64,000 bases of DNA from Limoniibacter endophyticus (GTDB lineage: Bacteria > Pseudomonadota > Alphaproteobacteria > Rhizobiales > Rhizobiaceae), in assembly GCF_014652835.1 (NCBI RefSeq), contig NZ_BMZO01000003.1, positions 62,001-126,000 of the forward strand, given 5' to 3'. Of the stretch, positions 49,432-58,486 are shown in pieces (position 1 is the first letter of the stretch; every line of letters starts with the position of its first letter). The position numbers and the translations under genes are program-made. Below the pieces are notes generated by a model, which saw only the letters and a program-made list of their open reading frames with translations, was not told where the DNA came from and did not search any database.

Positions 49432-49977
49432 ATGTGCCTCAGCATGCGGAACCCTTTGCTTATTGTTCTTTCGGGCTGTTCCGGTGGCGGAAAATCGACG
49501 ATCCTTGACGCCTTGAGAAATAAAGGCTTTCCAACCATCGATGAGCCGGGGCGGCGTATCGTCAGACACGAAATGAAGCAGGGTGGCAAGTCGCTGCCCT
49601 GGGACGATCCGGAGGCTTTTGCCCGGGCCGCCATTGATCTGGCCATAGAAGATCATGAGGCTGCAAGAGCACAAGGAGGAGTGGTTTTCTTTGACCGCAG
49701 CCTCATCGACGCCGCATCTTTTCTACGGGTGGTGACCGGCGAAGAAAGCACTAGTCTTATCGAGCGTTATCCTTATGCCCGAAGCGTTTTCCTGACCCCG
49801 CCTTGGCAAGAAATCTACGTAACTGATGCGGAGAGGAAGCACGGTTTCGACGATGCCATCGCGGAATATGAGCGATTGGTTCGCGACTATTCCGCTCTTG
49901 GCTATGAACCGATAATCCTGCCGAAGACGGGCGTCCGCGAGCGCGTCGATTTCATTCTGGATGCGCTCGAAGCCTGA
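49432..49977 (+). CDS. AAA family ATPase (AAA_28-like)
   Basis: 181 residues. The P-loop G-C-S-G-G-G-K-S-T is near residue 13, followed by D-E-P-G-R-R-I-V near 36, V-F-F-D-R-S-L-I-D near 85, and P-W-Q-E-I-Y near 116, the order of the AAA_28 kinase-like family. No partner identifies a substrate. The frame extends to a GTG at 49,402 overlapping mmcB; ATGs at 49,432 and 49,444 are both plausible. The mmcB overlap suggests coexpression. Confidence 0.8.
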   Translation: MCLSMRNPLLIVLSGCSGGGKSTILDALRNKGFPTIDEPGRRIVRHEMKQGGKSLPWDDPEAFARAAIDLAIEDHEAARAQGGVVFFDRSLIDAASFLRVVTGEESTSLIERYPYARSVFLTPPWQEIYVTDAERKHGFDDAIAEYERLVRDYSALGYEPIILPKTGVRERVDFILDALEA

Positions 49978-49978
49978 G

Positions 49979-50557
49979 CTATCTCGGCGCGCGCTTGGCC
50001 AGTATCCGCTGCAATGTGCGGCGATGCATGTTGAGCCGACGTGCTGTCTCGGAAACGTTACGTTCGCACATCTCATAGACTCGTTGAATATGTTCCCAAC
50101 GGACGCGGTCAGCAGACATCGGGTTCTCCGGCGGCGAAGCCGTATCGTCGGCACTCCCTATCAGAGCCTTGTAAACCTCATCCGCATCGGCAGGCTTCGA
50201 CAGGTAGTCGATTGCGCCTAGTTTGACGGCCGTCACCGCTGTAGCAATATTGCCGTAACCGGTCAGGATGATCGCGCGACAGTCTTCGCGCTTCTCGTGG
50301 ATCGCCTTCACGACGTCCAGGCCGTTTCCGTCGCCGAGCCGCATATCGACAACTGCATAAGCCGGTGCGCCAGCTTTTATCTTGGCAAGCGCTTCGGCGA
50401 CATTTTCCGCAACCGAAACCGTGAAGCCGCGGCTTTCCATAGCGCGTGCCAAGCGCGAGGAGAACGGCTTGTCATCCTCGACGATCAGCAGGGTAGGATC
50501 TCTGCCGAGACCGCCTGTTTCAAGCTCTTCGTCGGTCATGTCTGCATCCATAGTCAT
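49979..50557 (-). CDS. prrA: Response regulator PrrA/RegA/ActR
   Basis: 192 residues. Receiver domain with L-L-I-V-E-D-D near 23, the phosphoacceptor Asp71 in V-V-D-M-R-L-G-D-G-N-G-L and the T/K pair (T-G-Y-G and S-K-P). The C-terminal Fis-type helix-turn-helix reads R-N-V-S-E-T-A-R-R-L-N-M-H-R-R-T-L-Q-R near 168. A short Pro-rich linker joins the parts. It globally controls energy metabolism in response to redox state. Two Mets (50,557 and 50,551) are possible starts. It is downstream of its kinase gene. Confidence 0.92.
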   Translation of the reverse strand: MTMDADMTDEELETGGLGRDPTLLIVEDDKPFSSRLARAMESRGFTVSVAENVAEALAKIKAGAPAYAVVDMRLGDGNGLDVVKAIHEKREDCRAIILTGYGNIATAVTAVKLGAIDYLSKPADADEVYKALIGSADDTASPPENPMSADRVRWEHIQRVYEMCERNVSETARRLNMHRRTLQRILAKRAPR

Positions 50558-50585
50558 AATCTTGTCGCTCTCATCATAAGACGGT

Positions 50586-51908
50586 TCATGCCCGGGTGCC
50601 AACTGGAGTATTTCCCTGCGGTTCCGGCTCAACGAACAGGTGACGCGGCCAGACGATCGATACGACGGCTCCGATGCCAGGTTCCAGGCTGTTGCCGAAC
50701 GTGAGGGTGGCGCCTGAGCGCTCCAGAAGCGTCTTGGCGATGAAGAGACCCAGGCCAAGGCCTCCGCCCATCTCGTCGCCTTCACGTGTACTCATATAGG
50801 GTTCGCCAATGCGATCGAGAATATCGAGCGTGAAGCCCCGACCGTCGTCGCTGATTTCGATGCGGACGGTCTGCGCGTTCCATCCCCAGCGAATGAAGAC
50901 TTTTTCGGAGGCGAAATCGACGGCGTTCTCGACGAGATTGCCGAGGCCGTAGAGAACACCCGCATTGCGTTTGGCGACAGGTTCTGGCCCATCGATGACG
51001 CCTTCGCGTTTGATGATGCGGATGCCGAAGTCCCGATGCGGGGCGCTGACCTCTTCAAGCATCGATGTGAGGGGGAGATGTGCGAGATGTGCTTCGCCTT
51101 CGCTGGAAAGACTGGTCAGTCGCTTGAGGATTTCACGGCAACGCTCGCTTTGCGATCGAAGCAATGCAACATCCTCGCCGTAACGCTCATCCTCTCCCAG
51201 TGCCCTCTGCATCTCCTTTGCAACCAGCGAGATCGTCGCCAGCGGAGTGCCGAGTTCGTGGGCCGCGGCTGCGGCAAGGCCATCCAGTGCGGAAAGGTGC
51301 TGCTCCCGTTGCAAGATGATTTCCGTGGCGGCAAGGGCATTGGCAAGAAGTCGGGATTCCTGTGCCACGCGCCATGAATAAACGGCGGTGAATACGATAG
51401 TGGAAACCACCGCCACCCAGATGCCTGCAATATAGAGCAGAGGAATAAGGATGGGTTCGCCCTGCCACGGCAACGGATAATGATAGGTACTGAGCGCGGT
51501 TGTCAGCCCAATGACGAAAATGCCCAGAGTGATCGTCATGCGCAACGGTAAGGAAGCTGCCGAAATAACGACCGGCACGACGAGCAGCACCGAGAACGGG
51601 TTGGTCAGTCCGCCGGTCAGATAAAGAAGCGCAGCCAGCTGCAGCGCATCGAAGGTCATCAATGCGAACGCCGTCAATGGCGTTAGTCGGTGTGAAGCCG
51701 GGTAATGATAAATCAGGAAGAGATTGAGCGCTGCCAAAATCCCGATGAGCCCGAGGCAAAGGGCAACCGGCATCGGGAAGTTCAGCCAGAAGGCGACGAA
51801 GAGAACGGCTGCAGTCTGGCCGATAATGGCAAGCCAGCGCAGCCGGATCAGCGTGTTGACACGTAAACGTTGACTTTGCTGAGGATCGGGTGTGCGAGCT
51901 TCCTGCAT
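50586..51908 (-). CDS. prrB: Sensor histidine kinase PrrB/RegB/ActS
   Basis: 440 residues. Six predicted membrane segments (about 23-180) include the quinone-sensing motif G-G-L-T-N-P-F at 99-105. His217 in A-A-H-E-L-G-T-P-L is the phosphorylation site and Cys257 in S-E-R-C-R-E-I matches the redox-active cysteine of RegB. The ATPase domain ends with G-L-G-L-G-L-F. It signals respiratory state to PrrA. The start at 51,908 was chosen over 51,938 by comparison. Separated from hrpB by 42 bases. Confidence 0.93.
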   Translation of the reverse strand: MQEARTPDPQQSQRLRVNTLIRLRWLAIIGQTAAVLFVAFWLNFPMPVALCLGLIGILAALNLFLIYHYPASHRLTPLTAFALMTFDALQLAALLYLTGGLTNPFSVLLVVPVVISAASLPLRMTITLGIFVIGLTTALSTYHYPLPWQGEPILIPLLYIAGIWVAVVSTIVFTAVYSWRVAQESRLLANALAATEIILQREQHLSALDGLAAAAAHELGTPLATISLVAKEMQRALGEDERYGEDVALLRSQSERCREILKRLTSLSSEGEAHLAHLPLTSMLEEVSAPHRDFGIRIIKREGVIDGPEPVAKRNAGVLYGLGNLVENAVDFASEKVFIRWGWNAQTVRIEISDDGRGFTLDILDRIGEPYMSTREGDEMGGGLGLGLFIAKTLLERSGATLTFGNSLEPGIGAVVSIVWPRHLFVEPEPQGNTPVGTRA

Positions 51909-51950
51909 GATGCGTCCCTTATGCGCCTGAACCTGCAATTGTAAAAGTGT

Positions 51951-54416
51951 CTATTTGACGCGGGGCTTTGCCTTGGCTGTCGCTTGCGCTTCTGCCGGAT
52001 TTTCTGGCCAGACATGCTTGGGATAACGCCCGCGCATGTCGGCCCGAACGTCCATCCAGGAGCCGTTCCAGAAGCCCGGGAGGTCGCGTGTTTTCTGCAG
52101 AGGCCGATGGGCTGGCGAAAGAAGCTCCAACGTTAAGGGTACGCGGGTGGCGCCAACGGTCGGGTGATTGTTCAACCCGAACAGTTCCTGCACACGGACG
52201 GCCAGCACGACTTCGCCGTTCTCATAGCGCAGTGGCAGGCTGTTGCCCGTTGGCGCTCTGAAATGCGTGGGGGCCAGCCGGTCGATATTTTGCGCTATTT
52301 CAAAAGGCACGCGGTAACGCAAGCCGTTGCAGAGCTGATCTTGGCTAAGCGCGCCAAGACTCGTATCGCCTTTCAGGAAGGGGAGAAACCAATCGTCCAG
52401 TGTTGCGAGCAGTTCCTTTTCCGCCATGTCGGGCCACGGCGCCCCCAATGTTTCATGCAGCCATGTCAAACGCTCAAGCAGGGACTGTGCCATTTGGCCG
52501 AAGGGAAGAATGGCGATGCCTTCCTGACGGACGACATCGATCAGTGCGCGATCGGCCTCGTCGCCCTTCTCTACTGGCAGCATACGCTCGGCGAGGATGA
52601 TTGCGCCAAGACGCTCGACGGTGCGTCGGCGCAGGGCTTTGCGCTCGCGGTCGTAGAAGCCCTCATCCCGGCGTTCGATCATGTGTCCGAGCAAGCTACG
52701 CACATCGAATTCCGAAAGTTCGGCGGCGGCGGTGATGCGTGCGCCTTGCGCCTTGCCCTGCATGTCAGCGATTGCCAGCCATTCAGAGCCTGCCAGCGCG
52801 TCATTCTCGTCGAGCACCGCACCGCGTCCGTTGGCGAGTACATAGCGTCCGCGCCCGCCGCGGTTACGTGCGACGCGTTCAGGATAGGCGAGGAGCAGAA
52901 GCGCGGCAACGGAAAGATCGGTGCGCAGGGCGCTCTGCGGCAGGGATGAGGCGATGCGCCTGGCGAGAGCACGTGCGCTTTCCGCACGAGGACCTTTTTC
53001 CATTTCGAACCGACGGAAGCGGTGCTCGATATCGGCAGATGTGCCGCCAAGACCGCGCTCCGTCAGCATCACCGCAAGACGTGCAGCTTTGCCCGCCTGA
53101 CCGTGTTCGGTAGCAGTTGCGACCATGTTGGCGAGACCGACCGGCAGGGCAAGCGTGCGTATGAGCTTGCCCTTTTCGGTCAGGCGTCCGCCTGCGTCGG
53201 TTGCCCCGAGCGCGATCAACGTCTTGCGCGCTTCGGAAAGTGCAGGCGTCGGCGGTTCATCGAGAAAGGAAAGCGTCGACAGATCGGTGATGCCGAAGGC
53301 AGCGGCGTCCAGCAACAATCCGGTCAGGTCGGCTTCGAGGATTTCGGGAGGCGCGAAAGCGGGCAGGGAATTCGTCAGTTCCGAGCGCCAGAGCCGTATC
53401 GCGATGCCTTCCTGGGTGCGACCGGCGCGGCCTGCACGTTGATCGGCAGATGCCCGCGATACGCGCAACGTCTCCAGTCGCGTCAGGCCGGTGGCTGGCT
53501 CGTATTTCGGCAACCGCGCCAATCCGGAGTCGATCACTATGCGCACGCCATCAATGGTAATCGCGCTTTCGGCAATGGAGGTTGCCAGCACCACCTTGCG
53601 CCGGCCTGCGGGGGGTGGCTGGATCGCTGCATCCTGCGACTTGCCGTCGAGCTGGCCAAAGAGCGGAACCAGATCAACGCTCGGTAGCAGATTTCCGGTC
53701 AATCGTTCCATGCAACGTTCTATTTCACGTTGACCGGGCAGAAAGGCGAGGATGCTCCCCTCCTCTTCTGCAAGAACGCTCCGAATGGCAGATGCCATTG
53801 CATCCTCGATTTTTGTCGCCGCATCCCTGTTACGATAGCGAATTTCGACTGGATAGGCGCGGCCTTGGCTTTCAATTATAGGTGCGCCGTCCAATAATTG
53901 CGCCACACGTGCGCCGTCCAGCGTTGCCGACATGACCAGGAGCCGGAGATCTGGCCGCAGCGCGCCGCGGACATCCAGCGTGAGGGCCAGCCCAAAATCA
54001 GCATCGAGCGACCGTTCGTGGAACTCGTCAAAAACGACACACGCAATGCCTGCCAGTTCGGGATCATCGAGGACCATGCGGGCGAAGACGCCCTCGGTAA
54101 CGACCAGAATTCCGGTCTTTGCAGATTGGCGGCTATCGAGACGCATCGCGTAGCCGACGGTCTCCCCGACCTTTTCGCCAAGCAGGCTTGCCATGCGCCG
54201 TGCCGCCGCACGCGCCGCCAGTCGACGCGGCTCCAGCACGATGATCTTGCCATTCCCGCGCCAACGCTGTTGCAGGAGATGCAAGGGAACCAATGTCGTC
54301 TTGCCGGCACCAGGCGGCGCCACCAGTACTGCACATCCCTTATGTTCGAGAACATGGGTAAGATCGCCGAGAACGGCAGTGACGGGGAGGGCGGGTAAGG
54401 AGACGATGGTATGCAT
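51951..54416 (-). CDS. hrpB: ATP-dependent helicase HrpB
   Basis: DEAH-box family helicase, 821 residues. Walker A A-P-P-G-A-G-K-T-T near 34, the DEAH-like D-E-F-H near 128, S-A-T near 157, and the C-terminal helicase motifs with Q-R-A-G-R-A-G-R-T near 323, followed by the HrpB-specific C-terminal domain. Length is normal. Its substrate is not established; DEAH enzymes typically act on RNA. Ten bases separate its start from the phnF stop. Confidence 0.93.
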   Translation of the reverse strand: MHTIVSLPALPVTAVLGDLTHVLEHKGCAVLVAPPGAGKTTLVPLHLLQQRWRGNGKIIVLEPRRLAARAAARRMASLLGEKVGETVGYAMRLDSRQSAKTGILVVTEGVFARMVLDDPELAGIACVVFDEFHERSLDADFGLALTLDVRGALRPDLRLLVMSATLDGARVAQLLDGAPIIESQGRAYPVEIRYRNRDAATKIEDAMASAIRSVLAEEEGSILAFLPGQREIERCMERLTGNLLPSVDLVPLFGQLDGKSQDAAIQPPPAGRRKVVLATSIAESAITIDGVRIVIDSGLARLPKYEPATGLTRLETLRVSRASADQRAGRAGRTQEGIAIRLWRSELTNSLPAFAPPEILEADLTGLLLDAAAFGITDLSTLSFLDEPPTPALSEARKTLIALGATDAGGRLTEKGKLIRTLALPVGLANMVATATEHGQAGKAARLAVMLTERGLGGTSADIEHRFRRFEMEKGPRAESARALARRIASSLPQSALRTDLSVAALLLLAYPERVARNRGGRGRYVLANGRGAVLDENDALAGSEWLAIADMQGKAQGARITAAAELSEFDVRSLLGHMIERRDEGFYDRERKALRRRTVERLGAIILAERMLPVEKGDEADRALIDVVRQEGIAILPFGQMAQSLLERLTWLHETLGAPWPDMAEKELLATLDDWFLPFLKGDTSLGALSQDQLCNGLRYRVPFEIAQNIDRLAPTHFRAPTGNSLPLRYENGEVVLAVRVQELFGLNNHPTVGATRVPLTLELLSPAHRPLQKTRDLPGFWNGSWMDVRADMRGRYPKHVWPENPAEAQATAKAKPRVK

Positions 54417-54425
54417 AAGGATCGT

Positions 54426-55205
54426 TTACAACGCTTCCAGTTTTTCTTCAGGAGAAACTGACAATTCGACGCGATCGGCTACGAACCGGGTGATGGAAAA
54501 CTGAATTGGTTTGCCACTAGCATCGATATTGATGGCCTTAGTCACGAGTACGATTGCTCCCGGTGCCAAACTAAGGAGACGGCATTCGATTTCGTCAGCG
54601 TGCCGCGCGGATATCGTGGTCGAGCGCCGCGTGTAATCTTCGACCCCAAAATGCGCGAGGCTTGCCGTAATCGAACCGGTCTTTTCGTAGATTTTACCGA
54701 TACCCTCAAAACGCCTCGAGTCGAACCAACTGGTAGCGGAGGATAGCGGCAGGCCGTCCGCTAAGCTTACGCTTTTCAGCTTGACGACCGGGCTTTTCGG
54801 ATCAAGCGCCAGCATGGTGGCGACGATTTCAGATGCAACTTCGGTCAGGCAATCAACCATGCGACCACTTGTGCTGCGTGCTTGACCGTCAATGCCGCGT
54901 GAAAACCGCGTACGCTTGCTGATGGGATAGACGATGCGCTCTTTGTTCTGGATGAAAGTTCCGCGCCCTTGTTCCGCACGTAGTACTCCTTCCTGAACGA
55001 GCGCTGCAATTGCGCTGCGAACTGTATGGCGGTTGACGCCGAACCGCTCTGCCAAATCCGTTTCCGGCGGCAGTCTTTCTCCATTGCCGAGCACGCCCTC
55101 GCGAATGCCCTGGCGGATACCGTCGGCAATCTGCCGCCAAAGCGCAACTCCGCCCTGTTTACGTAAACGCGTCGACGCCACCGCAGGTTTTTCGTCTGCT
55201 GTCAT
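54426..55205 (-). CDS. phnF: GntR/HutC-family repressor PhnF
   Basis: 259 residues. The N-terminal GntR winged helix (L-W-R-Q-I-A-D-G-I-R near 22, L-P-P-E-T-D-L-A-E-R-F-G-V-N-R-H-T-V near 45) is followed by a C-terminal UTRA ligand domain (about 110-255). Its divergent position relative to phnG, with two 18-bp dyads in the shared gap, fits the phosphonate repressor role. It may also regulate itself. Confidence 0.92.
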   Translation of the reverse strand: MTADEKPAVASTRLRKQGGVALWRQIADGIRQGIREGVLGNGERLPPETDLAERFGVNRHTVRSAIAALVQEGVLRAEQGRGTFIQNKERIVYPISKRTRFSRGIDGQARSTSGRMVDCLTEVASEIVATMLALDPKSPVVKLKSVSLADGLPLSSATSWFDSRRFEGIGKIYEKTGSITASLAHFGVEDYTRRSTTISARHADEIECRLLSLAPGAIVLVTKAINIDASGKPIQFSITRFVADRVELSVSPEEKLEAL

Positions 55206-55225
55206 GTTTCGGTCATCCCACCTTG

Positions 55226-55262
55226 CTATACCAATTTGTATAGATGTCTACACATATAGACA
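55226..55262. promoter_or_regulatory. Tandem dyads in the phnF-phnG gap, candidate PhnF operators
   Basis: CTATAC-CAATTT-GTATAG (55226-55243) and TGTCTA-CACATA-TAGACA (55245-55262), each with perfect 6-bp arms and a 6-base spacer, are separated by one base. They are 20-60 bases from both start codons. Geometry fits GntR/HutC operators. Confidence 0.65.
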
Positions 55263-55282
55263 AATAACGCAAGTGGTGAGAA

Positions 55283-55735
55283 ATGGACAAGCAACATTCT
55301 CCTGCCAGACGGCGCATCATGGCCGTTCTGGCGCAAGCTTCAAGTAGTCGTCTGGTGGAGCTTTACGATTTTGCCGGGCTACCGTCCGAAGCTTTAGATA
55401 TTCGGGCACCCGAAACCGGTCTCGTGACAGTCCGTGGGCGTATGGGCGGTGGCGGCGGCGCGTTCAATGTGGGCGAGATAACCGTTACAAGGGCCTCCTT
55501 GCGCAGCGCCGATGGCGTGGTCGGACATTCTTACTGCCTTGGCACCGATCGTAAGAAGGCTCGCATCGCGGCCTTGGTCGACGCACACTGGCAGAACCCG
55601 GATAGACGCGACCTGGTTGAGCAGGTCATCATTGCTCCGCTTGAAGCCGAGCAGCAACAGCTTGATGAGAAACGTATTGGGGAGACAGCTGCCACCCGCG
55701 TCGACTTCTTCACCATGGTTCGGGGAGAAGACTGA
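55283..55735 (+). CDS. phnG: C-P lyase subunit PhnG
   Basis: 150 residues, part of the PhnGHIJ core complex, which couples phosphonate to ATP and cleaves the C-P bond. R-R-I-M-A-V-L-A-Q-A near the start, G-L-V-T-V-R-G-R-M-G-G-G-G-G-A-F-N near 50 and G-E-I-T-V-T-R near 68 are diagnostic. First gene of the operon; it overlaps phnH by one base (TGATG). Confidence 0.94.
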   Translation: MDKQHSPARRRIMAVLAQASSSRLVELYDFAGLPSEALDIRAPETGLVTVRGRMGGGGGAFNVGEITVTRASLRSADGVVGHSYCLGTDRKKARIAALVDAHWQNPDRRDLVEQVIIAPLEAEQQQLDEKRIGETAATRVDFFTMVRGED

Positions 55736-56349
55736 TGCAGACGAGAGCATCCGAACAGACGATTGAAGGCGGATTGGTCGACCCCGTCATGGAACTGCAG
55801 GCAGGCTTCCGTGCCATCATGGGTGCCATGGCGCAACCTGGCACGGTTCATCGGTCCGACACGTCGGCTAAACCGCCGCTCCCACTGACACCTCTCGCCG
55901 CCCTCGCAGCGCTCACACTTTGCGATTACGACACGACGCTCTGGCTCGACGCTGACCTGGACACGCAGGTCGTACGTGCCTGGCTTGGCTTCCACTGCGG
56001 CACATCCATCGTTGATGACAAGGCGCTCGCCGATTTCGTGCTCACAGGTGATGCAATGCAACTTTCCGATCTTGCGGCATTTGCTCCAGGCGAGCAGGAA
56101 TTTCCGGATCGTTCCGCCACCCTTATCGTGCAGGTGCCGTCGCTCTCCGGCGGTCAGCATCTGCGCCTCAATGGACCTGGCATAAGAACATTCTCCACCG
56201 CCTCCCCAAAAGGCTTGCCCGAGAACTTCGTCGCCCAGTGGGAAGGCAACAATGCACGCTTTCCGCTGGGTGTCGATCTGATCCTCTGCGGGCCGGAAGG
56301 CTTTTTATCCATCCCGCGCACGACGCGCATCAATCTTCTGGAGGTGTGA
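55735..56349 (+). CDS. phnH: C-P lyase subunit PhnH
   Basis: 204 residues. Q-A-G-F-R-A-I-M-G-A-M-A-Q-P-G-T near 23, L-A-A-L-T-L-C-D-Y-D-T-T-L-W near 57, and L-N-G-P-G-I near 142 match PhnH, a dimeric PLP-transferase-like fold without cofactor. It is a structural subunit of the core complex. Three bases separate it from phnI. Confidence 0.94.
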   Translation: MQTRASEQTIEGGLVDPVMELQAGFRAIMGAMAQPGTVHRSDTSAKPPLPLTPLAALAALTLCDYDTTLWLDADLDTQVVRAWLGFHCGTSIVDDKALADFVLTGDAMQLSDLAAFAPGEQEFPDRSATLIVQVPSLSGGQHLRLNGPGIRTFSTASPKGLPENFVAQWEGNNARFPLGVDLILCGPEGFLSIPRTTRINLLEV

Positions 56350-56352
56350 GCC

Positions 56353-57450
56353 ATGTATGTCGCTGTCAAGGGCGGTGAAGCCGCCATCCAGAATGCGCAT
56401 CGTCTGTTGGCCGACCGCCGCCGCGGTGACCGCAACCTGCCTGCGCTCCAGTTATCGCAGATCGTTGAACAGCTTGCGTTGGGCGTCGATCGCGTCATGG
56501 CTGAAGGTTCGCTTTATGACCGGGATCTTGCCGCTCTTGCGCTGCTTCAGGCGCGTGGCGACATGATCGAGGCAATTTTCCTCGTCCGCGCATATCGCAC
56601 GACTTTGCCACGCTTCGGCTATTCGAAGCCGGTCGATACCGCCGCCATGCTGGTCGAGCGCCGTGTCTCGGCAACCTACAAGGATTTGCCGGGCGGACAG
56701 GTGCTGGGGCCGACTTTTGATTACACGCACCGTCTGCTCGATCCTGAACTGGCAAGGGGGGCAGAGGTTGATGCGCCTCTCCGTAAGACGGAAGGGCACG
56801 CCGAACCGATGGCGCGTGTCTCTGACCTCCTGGCGCGCGAAGGTCTGATAGAGGCGGACGGTGATGCGAGCTCGGACGAACCGGTAGACGTTACCCGTAG
56901 CTCCCCGGAATATCCTATGGCGCGCGAGGCAAGGTTGCAGACGCTGGCGCGTGGCGATGAAGGATTTCTTCTGGCGCTTGCCTACTCGACACAGCGTGGC
57001 TTCGGCCGTTCGCATCCCTTCGTTGGCGAAGTGCGTATCGGCGAGGTGGAACTGGAACTGGACGTGCCGGAACTCGATTTTTCCCTCCCGCTTGGCCGCA
57101 TTCGCCTCACCGAATGCCAGATGGTCAATCAGTTTAAGGGGTCGGCCAGCCAGCCGCCGCAGTTCACTCGCGGCTACGGCCTTGTCTTTGGCCAATCGGA
57201 ACGCAAGGCCATGGCCATGGCCCTATGTGACCGCGCGCTACGCACGGAAGAATTCGCCGAAGATGTGACGGCTCCCGCGCAAGATCAGGAATTTGTCCTG
57301 TCGCATTGCGACAACGTGCAGGCGACCGGCTTCGTGGAGCATCTCAAGCTGCCGCATTACGTGGATTTCCAGGCAGAACTCGATTTGGTGCGGCGCCTGC
57401 GTCAAGAGGCGAAAGCCAAGGCGCAAGGCCTGCAGGAGGCAGCCGAATGA
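56353..57450 (+). CDS. phnI: C-P lyase subunit PhnI
   Basis: 365 residues. It acts with PhnG and PhnH as a nucleosidase displacing adenine from ATP to attach phosphonate. M-Y-V-A-V-K-G-G-E-A-A-I near the start, R-R-V-S-A-T-Y-K-D-L-P-G-G-Q-V-L-G-P near 105, then Q-P-P-Q-F-T-R-G-Y-G near 270 and L-S-H-C-D-N-V-Q-A-T-G-F near 315 are typical. The gap to phnJ (142 bases) is unusual and carries short frames on both strands. Confidence 0.95.
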   Translation: MYVAVKGGEAAIQNAHRLLADRRRGDRNLPALQLSQIVEQLALGVDRVMAEGSLYDRDLAALALLQARGDMIEAIFLVRAYRTTLPRFGYSKPVDTAAMLVERRVSATYKDLPGGQVLGPTFDYTHRLLDPELARGAEVDAPLRKTEGHAEPMARVSDLLAREGLIEADGDASSDEPVDVTRSSPEYPMAREARLQTLARGDEGFLLALAYSTQRGFGRSHPFVGEVRIGEVELELDVPELDFSLPLGRIRLTECQMVNQFKGSASQPPQFTRGYGLVFGQSERKAMAMALCDRALRTEEFAEDVTAPAQDQEFVLSHCDNVQATGFVEHLKLPHYVDFQAELDLVRRLRQEAKAKAQGLQEAAE

Positions 57451-57454
57451 AGCC

Positions 57455-57562
57455 TTATTTCCCGTTGCGCGAAGCGTTTCGTTCTCCAAGCCAATATGAC
57501 AGCCAGACACCGAAGCCCGCCACCACGGCGATCAGAATGGCAATGAAAAATCCGAATTCCAT
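57455..57562 (-). CDS. Possible 35-residue single-span membrane protein, antisense in the phnI-phnJ gap
   Basis: Minus-strand frame starting at an ATG with GGGGAT eight bases upstream. It encodes M-E-F-G-F-F-I-A-I-L-I-A-V-V-A-G-F-G-V, a hydrophobic helix of about 22 residues, then W-L-S-Y-W-L-G-E-R-N-A-S-R-N-G-K, a basic tail. This has the form of a small bacterial membrane protein. The plus-strand alternative is a 49-codon frame that overlaps phnI and phnJ by ATGA each, but whose product is hydrophilic and featureless. The antisense gene would be expressed against the operon. Unproven. Confidence 0.4.
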   Translation of the reverse strand: MEFGFFIAILIAVVAGFGVWLSYWLGERNASRNGK

Positions 57563-57592
57563 AGAATTATCCCCGAATCGGAGGTCAAACGC

Positions 57593-58483
57593 ATGAGCCT
57601 GCAAGATGTTTCCTCCCAAAGCGAAATTGCAGCCTATAATTTTGCCTATCTGGATGAGCAGACTAAGCGGATGATCCGCCGCGCCATTCTCAAGGCAATA
57701 GCTATTCCCGGTTATCAGGTGCCGTTTGCCAGTCGCGAAATGCCAATGCCCTATGGCTGGGGCACAGGCGGTGTTCAGGTCACGGCTTCGATCATCGGTC
57801 CGGATGATCGGCTCAAGGTCATCGATCAGGGGGCGGACGACACAACGAACGCCGTTTCCATCCGGGCCTTCTTCCAGAAGGTCGCGAACGTGGCGGTGAC
57901 CACGCACACGGCGGACGCCACTATCATCCAGACCCGTCACCGCATACCGGAATACCCGCTCTCGGAGGGCCAGGTTCTGGTTTATCAGGTGCCGATTCCG
58001 GAGCCGTTACGTTTTCTTGAGCCGCGTGAAACCGAGACGCGCAAGATGCATGCGCTGGAAGAGTATGGGCTCATGCATGTGAAGCTTTATGAGGATATTG
58101 CTCGTCATGGCCGCATCGCCACGACCTATGCCTACCCGGTAAAGGTCGAGGGACGCTATGTGATGGATCCATCGCCTATCCCCAAATTTGATAATCCGAA
58201 GATGCATATGTCTCCCGCCTTGCAGCTATTCGGAGCCGGTCGCGAAAAGCGCATCTACGCACTGCCACCCTACACTCGCGTGGAGAGCCTCGACTTTGAG
58301 GATCATCCCTTCGAGATCCAGACTTTCGAGGAGCCTTGCGCCCTCTGTGCCGCCAAAGGCGTCTATCTCGACGAGGTGGTTCTAAACGACCGTGGCGGAC
58401 GCATGTTTGTCTGCTCGGACACCGACTTCTGCGAAGACCGTAGAGCGAACGGACACACCGGCCATCTGGCAGGAAAGGTTTGA
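57593..58483 (+). CDS. phnJ: C-P lyase catalytic subunit PhnJ
   Basis: 296 residues. Radical SAM enzyme that cleaves the C-P bond of ribose-1-phosphonate-5-phosphate. Cysteines 249, 252, 274 and 280 (C-A-L-C and V-C-S-D-T-D-F-C) fit the unusual cluster-binding and catalytic set of PhnJ. Q-M/T-K-R-M-I-R-R near 22 and M-P-M-P-Y-G-W-G-T-G-G near 49 are conserved. It is followed after three bases by phnK. Confidence 0.96.
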   Translation: MSLQDVSSQSEIAAYNFAYLDEQTKRMIRRAILKAIAIPGYQVPFASREMPMPYGWGTGGVQVTASIIGPDDRLKVIDQGADDTTNAVSIRAFFQKVANVAVTTHTADATIIQTRHRIPEYPLSEGQVLVYQVPIPEPLRFLEPRETETRKMHALEEYGLMHVKLYEDIARHGRIATTYAYPVKVEGRYVMDPSPIPKFDNPKMHMSPALQLFGAGREKRIYALPPYTRVESLDFEDHPFEIQTFEEPCALCAAKGVYLDEVVLNDRGGRMFVCSDTDFCEDRRANGHTGHLAGKV

Positions 58484-58486
58484 GCC

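Noticed and set aside
57447-57595. 49-codon plus-strand frame coupled by ATGA to phnI and phnJ
   Set aside because: Product is hydrophilic and featureless; kept only as an alternative to the antisense membrane frame.
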